The notes under the pieces: model-generated
Told to the model about the DNA's origin: nothing
Database searches by the model: none
Seen by the model: the letters and a program-made list of their open reading frames with translations, nothing else
Made by a program: the position numbers and the translations under genes
Shown here: in pieces, positions 6,020-12,193 of the stretch
Position numbering within the stretch: position 1 is the first letter of the stretch
Layout: each line of letters starts with the position of its first letter
From: DATKZH01 sp964505295
GTDB taxonomy: Bacteria; Planctomycetota; Planctomycetia; Pirellulales; Thermoguttaceae
Length of the DNA stretch: 12,193 nt
Assembly: GCA_964505295.1 (NCBI GenBank)
Contig: CAZDHR010000210.1
Location: forward strand, 1 to 12,193
Direction of reading: 5' to 3'

Positions 6020-9000
6020 GCGATTCGACGCCCTGCAAGCGCGGGCCAAGGCCCAGTGGCAGGCGCTCGCCGAGAGCCCCCGGCCGCGGGTCCTCGTGGG
6101 CACCGCCACCTGCGGCCGCTCCGCCGGGGCCCTGGAGGTGCTCGACACGCTGCGAGAACAGCTTGCCCGGCGGGGCCTCGATTGTCTCCTCATGGAAGTC
6201 GGATGCATCGGTATGTGCTACGCCGAGCCGATCGTCTCGATCCTCAAGCCCGGGCGGCCCGGCATCTCGTACGGCTACGTCACGCCGGAGAAAGCGGCTC
6301 AGCTCGTCGAGGGGTATCTGGTGGGTGACGACCCCATGCCCGACGACGCCCTGGGCACGGTCGGCGACGGCCGCGTCGACGGAATCCCCGCCCTGCTGGA
6401 AACGCCCTTTTTCGCCCACCAGGTAAGAAGAACTCTGCGAAACTGCGGAGTCATCGACCCCGCGAACATCGACCACTACCTCGCCCAGGACGGCTACGCC
6501 GGCCTCAAGCGGGCGCTCTCCACGCCCCCGGAGGAGGTGATCGACCGGATCAAGCGCTCGGGCCTGCGCGGACGCGGCGGGGCCGGCTTCCCCACCTGGC
6601 GCAAGTGGCAGTTCTGCCGCGACGCGAAGGGTGACCGCAAGTACCTCGTCGCGAACGCCGACGAGGGCGACCCCGGCGCGTTCATGAACCGCTCGCTGTT
6701 GGAGGGCGATCCGCACGCGCTTCTGGAAGGGATGCTCATCGCCGGCTACGCGATCGGCGCCGATCTGGGCTACATCTACTGCCGTGCCGAGTACCCGCTC
6801 GCCTTGGAGCGGCTCCGCGTGGCGATTGAGCAGGCCGAAGAGTACGGCCTCTTGGGCGATCGGATCCTGGGGTCGGAGCTCAGCTTCCGGATCAAGATCA
6901 AGGAAGGGGCCGGGGCGTTCGTCTGCGGGGAAGAGACGGCCCTGATCGCCTCGATCGAAGGCCGGCGCGGCATGCCGCGGCCTCGCCCGCCGTTCCCGGC
7001 CGTATCGGGCCTGTGGGGGAAGCCGACGATCATCAACAACGTGGAAACGCTCGCCTGCACGTCCCTGATCCTCCGCAACGGGCCCGATTGGTTCGCCCAG
7101 TACGGCACGGAGAAGAGCAAGGGCACGAAGACTTTCGCTCTGGTCGGTAAGGTGAAGAACACCGGGCTGGTCGAGGTCCCGCTGGGCATCACGCTGCGGG
7201 AGATGATCTTCGACATCGGCGGTGGCGTGCTCGACGACAAGCCGTTCAAGGCCGTCCAGACGGGCGGGCCCTCCGGCGGCTGCATCCCCGAAAGCTTGTT
7301 GGATATCCCCGTCGACTACGACTCCCTCCAGGCCGCGGGCACGATCATGGGCTCGGGCGGCATGGTCGTGATGGATACCGAAACCTGCATGGTCGATTTT
7401 GCCCGGTACTTCCTCGACTTTGCCCAGAAGGAGTCGTGCGGCGAGTGCGTGCCCTGCCGGCTGGGGACCAAGCAACTGTTGGACATCCTCACCGACATCA
7501 CCGAAGGGCGGGGCAGGCCGGGCGACATCGAGCTGCTCGCGGAGTTGGCTCAGGCGATCAAGAAAGGCTCGCTCTGCGGTTTGGGGCAGACCGCCCCCAA
7601 CCCCGTGCTGACCACGATCCGCTATTTCCGCGACGAATACGAGGCGCACGTCTACCAGAAGCGCTGTCCGGCGATCGTCTGCAAGGAGATCATCTCGTCG
7701 CCGTGCCTGCACACCTGCCCCATCAGCACGCAGGCCCCCGTCTACATCGCGCTGATCGCCCAGGGACGGTTCCGGGAGGCGTTCGAGGCCATCCTGGAAG
7801 ACAACCCCCTGCCGTCGATCTGCGCTCGCGTGTGTCACCATCCCTGCGAGTCGAAGTGCCAGGCCGGGAAGTGGGGAGCGCCGATCGCCGTGCGGGCGCT
7901 CAAGCGGTTCGCCGTCGACTATGCGGCCAGGGAGGGAATCCGGCCGACTCCGAAGCGGGCCGAGCCGAACGGACACAAGGTGGCGATCGTCGGGTCCGGG
8001 CCGGCGGGACTCATGGCCGGCTACCGGCTGGCCGTCCAGGGATACGACGTGACGATCTTCGAGGCGATGGCCGAACCGGGCGGGGCCCTGGCCGCGTGCA
8101 TCCCCGAGTATCGCTTGCCCAACAGCGTGCTCCGCCGCGACGTCGAGCGCATCGAGCAGGCCGGCGTGAAGATCCAAACGAATACCCGGATCGGCAAGGA
8201 CGTCCCGTTCGAGAAGCTGCGGAGCGACTTCGAGGCGGTGTTCGTCGCCACCGGCGCGCATGCGTCGCGAAAGCTGGGGATCGAAGGCGAAGACGCCGAA
8301 AGCGTGCTCGACTCCATGGAGTTCCTCAAGAACGTCAACCTCAACAACCCGGTTCGGCTCGGCCGGCGCGTGGGGGTGATCGGCGGTGGCAATTCGGCCC
8401 TCGACGCAGCTCGCGTGGCCGCGCGCATCGAGACGTGCGACGAGGTCCTGATCATCTACCGCCGCACCCGGGCGGAGATGCCCGCGTTTGAAGAGGAGGT
8501 CGAGGCCGCCGATGAGGAGGGCATCCGGTTCTATTTCCTGGCGGCCCCGACCCGGGTCGTCGTCGAGGACGGTGGAGTCGCCGGGGTCGAGTGCATCCGG
8601 ATGGAGCTGGGCGAGCTCGACGAGAGCGGCCGGCGACGCCCCGTGCCCATCGAGGGCTCCGAGTTCACGATCGAGCTGGACACGCTGATCGTTGCCATCG
8701 GCGAGCATCCGCCGGACGACTTCCTCGGCGAGGCACACGGGTTGAACGTCACCCGGTGGGGTACGGCCAACGTGTCGCCGGAGACGCTGGTCACCAACCT
8801 GGAGGGCGTGTTCGCCGGCGGCGACATCGTGAGCGGCCCCAACACGGTTATCGAGGCCATGGCCGCCGGAAAGCTGGCCGCCGAGATGATCGACCGGTAC
8901 GTGCGCGGCGAGCCGGTCGAGCGGGAGTACGGCCTGCTGCGGCCGGCGAGATACGAGCCGCCGGTCGAGTTGACCGAAGAGGAAATCGAGGGGGCAACGC

Positions 9001-9185
9001 GGCCGGCCACGCCATGCTTGCCCGTGGAGGAGCGGCTCACGGGATTCGGCGAGGTCGACCTGCCCTTCTCGGCCGAAACGGCGGTTGCCGAAGCCCGGCG
9101 GTGCCTGCGGTGTGACCTGGAGACCGCACACGCGAAATGTGCGCTGGAGCGGATCGAATCCGAGGGAGAACGCCATGGCGGATGA
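6012..9185 (+). CDS. nuoF: NuoF/HydB-GltD fusion: NAD(P)H-oxidising flavo-iron-sulfur subunit
   Basis: A 1057-residue cytoplasmic flavoprotein with two pyridine-nucleotide modules. Residues 25-105 are a thioredoxin-like ferredoxin domain (C34, C65, C69). Residues 135-545 are the NuoF core: FMN site GLRGRGGAGFP (184-194), NADH-site EGAGAFVCGEETAL (298-311), and [4Fe-4S] ligands C476, C479, C482, C522. At KRCPAIVCKE (551-559), where HydB proteins normally go into a two-cluster ferredoxin, the sequence instead enters a GltD N-terminal domain (CLHTC, 565-569; C604, C608, C612, C616). An FAD fold follows (GSGPAG, 661-666), then a NAD(P) fold (GGGNSA, 791-796, with YRRTRAEMPAFEEE) and AGGDIV (936-941). 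The tail ends in CLRC...C (C1031, C1034, C1043). It overlaps nuoE by 8 bp and fdhA by 11 bp. It may take electrons at FMN and at FAD, comparable to Stn-type transhydrogenases. Domain calls are firm; bifurcation and NADP preference are inferred. Confidence 0.93.
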   Translation: MTERFDALQARAKAQWQALAESPRPRVLVGTATCGRSAGALEVLDTLREQLARRGLDCLLMEVGCIGMCYAEPIVSILKPGRPGISYGYVTPEKAAQLVEGYLVGDDPMPDDALGTVGDGRVDGIPALLETPFFAHQVRRTLRNCGVIDPANIDHYLAQDGYAGLKRALSTPPEEVIDRIKRSGLRGRGGAGFPTWRKWQFCRDAKGDRKYLVANADEGDPGAFMNRSLLEGDPHALLEGMLIAGYAIGADLGYIYCRAEYPLALERLRVAIEQAEEYGLLGDRILGSELSFRIKIKEGAGAFVCGEETALIASIEGRRGMPRPRPPFPAVSGLWGKPTIINNVETLACTSLILRNGPDWFAQYGTEKSKGTKTFALVGKVKNTGLVEVPLGITLREMIFDIGGGVLDDKPFKAVQTGGPSGGCIPESLLDIPVDYDSLQAAGTIMGSGGMVVMDTETCMVDFARYFLDFAQKESCGECVPCRLGTKQLLDILTDITEGRGRPGDIELLAELAQAIKKGSLCGLGQTAPNPVLTTIRYFRDEYEAHVYQKRCPAIVCKEIISSPCLHTCPISTQAPVYIALIAQGRFREAFEAILEDNPLPSICARVCHHPCESKCQAGKWGAPIAVRALKRFAVDYAAREGIRPTPKRAEPNGHKVAIVGSGPAGLMAGYRLAVQGYDVTIFEAMAEPGGALAACIPEYRLPNSVLRRDVERIEQAGVKIQTNTRIGKDVPFEKLRSDFEAVFVATGAHASRKLGIEGEDAESVLDSMEFLKNVNLNNPVRLGRRVGVIGGGNSALDAARVAARIETCDEVLIIYRRTRAEMPAFEEEVEAADEEGIRFYFLAAPTRVVVEDGGVAGVECIRMELGELDESGRRRPVPIEGSEFTIELDTLIVAIGEHPPDDFLGEAHGLNVTRWGTANVSPETLVTNLEGVFAGGDIVSGPNTVIEAMAAGKLAAEMIDRYVRGEPVEREYGLLRPARYEPPVELTEEEIEGATRPATPCLPVEERLTGFGEVDLPFSAETAVAEARRCLRCDLETAHAKCALERIESEGERHGG
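9162..9168 (+). promoter_or_regulatory. Ribosome binding site deciding the fdhA start
   Basis: GAGGGAG lies 6 nt before the ATG at 9175. The in-frame ATG at 9085 has no such site and would prefix the [2Fe-2S] domain with 30 unrelated residues overlapping nuoF-gltD. Confidence 0.65.
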
Positions 9186-11871
9186 AGTGAGGCTGACGAT
9201 CGACGGCCTGCGCGTGACGGCCGCTCCCGGCGCCACGGTGCTCGAGGCGGCGCTGGGCGCCGGCATCTACATCCCGCACCTCTGTTACCATCCCGACCTC
9301 GAGCCGGTGGGCGTGTGCCGGCTTTGCATGGTCGAGATCGAGGGCCGGGGGTTGACGCTCTCCTGCCGCGCGCCCGCCGAGCCGGGGATGGTCGTGAAGA
9401 CCGAGAGCCCCGAGATCGACATGGTCCGCCGCATCGCCGCCGAGCTGTTGATCGTCAACCATCACGCCGACTGCCTCGCCTGCTCCAAGAACGAGCAGTG
9501 CCAGCTCCAGCGGATCGCCTCGTACGTGGGGATCGACGAAGAGCGGCTCGAGCGGCTGCGTCGCCCGGAACGGTCCGTGCCGATCGATACCTCCAACCCG
9601 TTCTTCGACCACGATCCGAACAAGTGCGTGCTCTGCGGCATCTGCGTGCGGACGTGCGACGAGCTTCAGGGCGTCGGGGCGATCGACTACGCGTTCCGGG
9701 GGTTTGACACGACGATCAGCACGTTTGCCGGCCGGCCGATCGCCGAGTCGCGATGCGAGTCGTGCGGCGAGTGCGTGGTGCGATGTCCGGTGGGGGCGCT
9801 AAGGCCCAAGCACTTCGAGCCGCCCTCGCGCGAGGTGCTCACCACCTGTCCCTACTGCGGCGTCGGCTGCGGCATCTACCTCGGCGTGCGCGGAAACCGC
9901 ATCACCAGCGCCCGGGGCGATCGGGATAACCCGGCCAGCCGCGGCAGTCTGTGCGTCAAGGGCCGGTTCGGCCACGACTTCGTGGGCCATCCCGACCGGC
10001 TGACGGTGCCGCTGGTGAAGCGCAACGGCCGGTTCGAGGAGGCCACTTGGGACGAAGCGCTCGACCTGGTGGCCAAGCGGCTCGCCCAGTACCAGGGCGA
10101 CCGGTTCGCCGCCCTCTCTTCGGCCAAGATCACCAACGAGGAGAACTACCTGGTGCAGAAGTTCACCCGGGCGGTGATGGGCACCAACAACATCGACCAT
10201 TGTGCCCGGCTCTGTCACGCGCCCTCGGTGGCCGGGCTGGCTCAGAGCTTCGGCAGCGGCGCGATGACGAACTCGATCGGTGAGATCAGCCGGGCGGCCT
10301 GCATCTTCGCCATCGGCACCAACACCACGGCCGCCCACCCCGTGATCGGCCTCAGGATCAAGGAAGCGGTCCGCCGTGGGGCGAAGCTGATCGTTGCCAA
10401 CCCCAAGCGGATCGACCTCTGCCGCCACGCCGAGATCTTCCTCCAGCACCGCCTCGGGACCGACGTCGCTCTGATGATGGGCATGATGCGGGTGATCGTC
10501 GAGCAGGACCTGGCGGACAAGGAGTTCATCGACGCGCGCTGCGAGAATTTCGAGGCGTTCAGGGAGTCGCTCGCGGCGTTCGACCTCGATTTCGTCGAGC
10601 GGACCACCGGCGTGCCGCGCCAGAAGATCGTCGACGCCGCCCGATGCTACGCCACGCACCGGCCGGCCAGCATCCTCTATGCGATGGGTATCACCCAGCA
10701 CACGCACGGCACGGATAACGTGCTGGCCACCAGCAACCTGGCCCTTCTGACGGGCAACGTGGGCCGGCCGTCGACGGGCGTGAACCCGCTACGAGGGCAG
10801 AACAACGTGCAGGGGGCGTGCGACCTGGCCGCGCTACCGAACGTCTTCCCCGGCTACCAGAAGGTCGTCGACCCCAAGGCCCGGGCGAAGTTCGAGGCGG
10901 CGTGGGGCTGCTCTTTGAGCGAAACGCCCGGACTGACGCACACCGAGATCTTCGACGCGATCGACGACGGCCGCGTCAAGGCCCTCTACCAGGTCGGCGA
11001 GAACCCGATCCTCAGCGAGGCCGACTCGACGCACGTCGCGAAGGCCCTCGAGCGGATCGATTTCTTCGTCGCGCAGGACATCTTCCTCACCGAGACGGCC
11101 CGGCTGGCCCACGTGGTGCTCCCCGCCGCCGCGTTCGCCGAGAAGGACGGCACGTTCACCAACACCGAGCGTCGCGTCCAGCGCGTGCGCAAGGCCGTCG
11201 ACCCGCCCGGCGAGGCCCAGCCCGACAGTTGGATCACCTGCGAGATCGCCAAGCGGATGGGCGCCTCGGGCTTCGACTTCGCCGACGCCGCCGAGGTGAT
11301 GGAGGAGATTGCCGTCCTGACGCCCAGCTATCACGGCATCTCGTACGAGCGTCTGGAAAGCGGCGGCCTCCAGTGGCCCTGCCCCGACCGGGACCACCCC
11401 GGCACGCCGTGGCTGCACTCGCAGAAGTTCGCCACCCCAAGCGGCAAGGGCAAGCTCATGCCCCTGGAGTACAAGCCCTCCGCGGAGACCGAGGACGACG
11501 AGTACCCGCTGCTGCTGACCACGGATCGCAGCCTCTACCACTTCCACACGGCCACGATGACCCGCAAAGTGGAAGGCCTCGAAGCCCTTCACCGCGAAGA
11601 GCTTCTGCGGATCCACCCGGACGACGCGTCTCGCCTGGCGATCGCCGACGGCGACGTGGTCGAGATCACCTCCCGTCGCGGTCGGATCACCGCCAAGGCG
11701 AACGTGAACGACGTCTGCCCGCCGGGCACCGTCTCCGCCACGTTCCACTTCGCCGAGAGCCCGATCAACGTGGTCACCCACTGCGCGATCGACCCGGTGG
11801 CCAAGATCCCGGAGACGAAAGTGTGCGCGGTTCGGGTGGAGAAGGTCGAAGCGGCGGAGTTGCCGGCCTGA
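9175..11871 (+). CDS. fdhA: Formate dehydrogenase catalytic subunit, NuoG-like N-terminus, cysteine type
   Basis: Interconverts formate and CO2 at a Mo/W-bis-MGD centre; 898 residues, the usual size for soluble NAD(P)-linked FdhA. N-terminal clusters: [2Fe-2S] (C37, C48, C51, C64), His-Cys [4Fe-4S] (H96, C100, C103, C109), and two [4Fe-4S] (C151/154/157/161 and C194/197/200/204). The catalytic part has CPYCGVGCG (C225, C228, C232) and C260, followed by K262 in CVKG. The active-site segment is CARLCHAPSV, with Cys347 (TGT at 10213-10215) where many homologues carry selenocysteine, and His348. Arg540 in LRGQNNVQGACD lies 193 residues on, the same spacing as Sec140-Arg333 in E. coli FdhH. A molybdopterin-dinucleotide-binding domain follows from about residue 775 to the end. 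The gene overlaps nuoF-gltD by 11 bp and no twin-arginine signal is seen, so the enzyme is cytoplasmic. Direction (CO2 reduction or formate oxidation) cannot be told from sequence. Confidence 0.96.
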   Translation: MADEVRLTIDGLRVTAAPGATVLEAALGAGIYIPHLCYHPDLEPVGVCRLCMVEIEGRGLTLSCRAPAEPGMVVKTESPEIDMVRRIAAELLIVNHHADCLACSKNEQCQLQRIASYVGIDEERLERLRRPERSVPIDTSNPFFDHDPNKCVLCGICVRTCDELQGVGAIDYAFRGFDTTISTFAGRPIAESRCESCGECVVRCPVGALRPKHFEPPSREVLTTCPYCGVGCGIYLGVRGNRITSARGDRDNPASRGSLCVKGRFGHDFVGHPDRLTVPLVKRNGRFEEATWDEALDLVAKRLAQYQGDRFAALSSAKITNEENYLVQKFTRAVMGTNNIDHCARLCHAPSVAGLAQSFGSGAMTNSIGEISRAACIFAIGTNTTAAHPVIGLRIKEAVRRGAKLIVANPKRIDLCRHAEIFLQHRLGTDVALMMGMMRVIVEQDLADKEFIDARCENFEAFRESLAAFDLDFVERTTGVPRQKIVDAARCYATHRPASILYAMGITQHTHGTDNVLATSNLALLTGNVGRPSTGVNPLRGQNNVQGACDLAALPNVFPGYQKVVDPKARAKFEAAWGCSLSETPGLTHTEIFDAIDDGRVKALYQVGENPILSEADSTHVAKALERIDFFVAQDIFLTETARLAHVVLPAAAFAEKDGTFTNTERRVQRVRKAVDPPGEAQPDSWITCEIAKRMGASGFDFADAAEVMEEIAVLTPSYHGISYERLESGGLQWPCPDRDHPGTPWLHSQKFATPSGKGKLMPLEYKPSAETEDDEYPLLLTTDRSLYHFHTATMTRKVEGLEALHREELLRIHPDDASRLAIADGDVVEITSRRGRITAKANVNDVCPPGTVSATFHFAESPINVVTHCAIDPVAKIPETKVCAVRVEKVEAAELPA

Positions 11872-11890
11872 CTCCGGCTCGGTAGCGAGC

Positions 11891-11948
11891 GATAGTCGTT
11901 GTTCGCTCCGCGTACGAACGCCCTTTCGCGGAGCGAAGCGCGACTATC
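11891..11948. repeat. Inverted repeat downstream of fdhA (GATAGTCG...CGACTATC)
   Basis: Arms 11891-11912 and 11927-11948 match as inverted copies at 19 of 22 positions; the three mismatches are adjacent (TTG against CGC). It starts 20 bp after the fdhA stop codon. The motif CGCGGAGCGAAGCGCGACTATC-like is a palindromic repeat type I associate with planctomycetes. It could end or stabilise the 3' end of the operon transcript as a hairpin, but there is no T-run. Confidence 0.82.
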
Positions 11949-11964
11949 CCGGACTTGTCACCAG

Positions 11965-12035
11965 CCACACTAGCCCGAAGCGCAAGCGAGGAATGGGCTT
12001 GTCTTTGTCCTCGCTTGCGCTTCGGGCTGATGTGG
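11965..12035. repeat. Long perfect hairpin repeat (AGCCCGAAGCGCAAGCGAGGA)
   Basis: A perfect 21-bp inverted repeat (11972-11992 with 12008-12028) has a 15-nt loop. After a 2-nt interruption the stem extends by CCACA/TGTGG (11965-11969 with 12031-12035). The arm sequence is of a kind I recognise as recurrent in Pirellulales genomes. As RNA this would be an extremely stable stem-loop; as DNA it may be a dispersed mobile-derived repeat. Confidence 0.85.
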
Positions 12036-12193
12036 ACGCTCTATCGTCCGATGTCGAGGCGTGGTGACGAATCCGCGCTATCACCGCTTTCCAGGCTCCC
12101 GCTTGGGAACCTTGGACCGCGAAAGAGAAGTCCGCCCCGGTATCTGTCCATTTTGCAGGACGTGTAGACGATTGGGAAGAGAGCGAGATGGGG
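12036..12193. other. Non-coding stretch at the right edge, no gene recognised
   Basis: Together with the two inverted repeats before it, this makes 322 bp after fdhA without a supported gene. It contains one further copy of the GCTTGGGAAC motif (12101-12110) seen in the hairpin after metF, here with only a degraded partner arm (CCAGGCTCCC, 12091-12100). A possible ATG at 12188 is too close to the edge to judge. Confidence 0.5.

Noticed and set aside
9085..9174. Upstream-extended start for fdhA (ATG at 9085)
   Set aside because: It would overlap nuoF-gltD by 101 bp and add residues not belonging to the [2Fe-2S] domain; GAGGGAG before 9175 decides for the later ATG.
5919..9266. Very long open frame on the minus strand (over 1100 codons) opposite nuoF-gltD
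   Set aside because: It is antisense to a gene with continuous, motif-rich homology. High-GC codon usage leaves the opposite strand open, and its translation shows only low-complexity R/D/G/H-rich sequence with no family motif.
11955..12167. 70-codon plus-strand open frame after fdhA
   Set aside because: It runs through the two arms of the 21-bp hairpin repeat and has no ribosome binding site or family resemblance.
12188..12193. Possible start codon of a next gene at the right edge
   Set aside because: Only two codons are visible; nothing can be concluded.

Overview
The window is a high-GC bacterial chromosomal segment holding a one-directional (+ strand) redox gene cluster of seven genes, the first cut by the left edge. 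The organism is most likely a planctomycete, probably of the Pirellulales type. That is an inference from the base composition and from non-coding palindromic repeats of kinds I associate with planctomycete genomes (AGCCCGAAGCGCAAGCGAGG, CGCGGAGCGAAG...CGACTATC, GTTCCCAAGC..GGAGCTTGGG and TAGGGTGGGTGC families). The genes themselves belong to the methyl branch of the Wood-Ljungdahl (reductive acetyl-CoA) pathway and to soluble flavin-based electron-bifurcating complexes, so an anaerobic or facultatively anaerobic C1 metabolism is implied.

Layout: 1-2964, 3' part of a very large GltD/HdrA/HdrA flavo-iron-sulfur protein; 3088-3657, MvhD/FlpD-type [2Fe-2S] electron-transfer protein; 3843-4526, MetV, the iron-sulfur/zinc partner of MetF; 4531-5415, MetF, methylene-tetrahydrofolate reductase; 5531-6019, NuoE/HydC-type [2Fe-2S] subunit; 6012-9185, a NuoF/HydB-type FMN subunit fused to a complete GltD/NfnB-type FAD-NAD(P) module; 9175-11871, a formate dehydrogenase catalytic subunit with a NuoG-like N-terminus and a cysteine at the metal site. 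metV-metF are 4 bp apart and nuoE-nuoF-fdhA overlap by 8 and 11 bp. The three larger gaps each contain a different palindromic repeat. The 322 bp after fdhA hold two more strong inverted repeats and no convincing gene.

How the parts fit: FdhA + NuoF-GltD + NuoE look like a soluble NAD(P)-linked, possibly bifurcating formate dehydrogenase, using the HydABC/Hyl architecture with an NfnB-like arm comparable to Stn-type transhydrogenases. MetF + MetV + MvhD + HdrA resemble the MetFV-HdrA-MvhD methylene-THF reductase assembly known from Moorella-type acetogens. Together they could exchange electrons between formate, NAD(P)H, ferredoxin and methylene-/methyl-THF. The direction of flux and the physical association of the two halves are inference. 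HdrB, HdrC, a hydrogenase, formyl-THF synthetase, FolD and CODH/ACS are not in this window.
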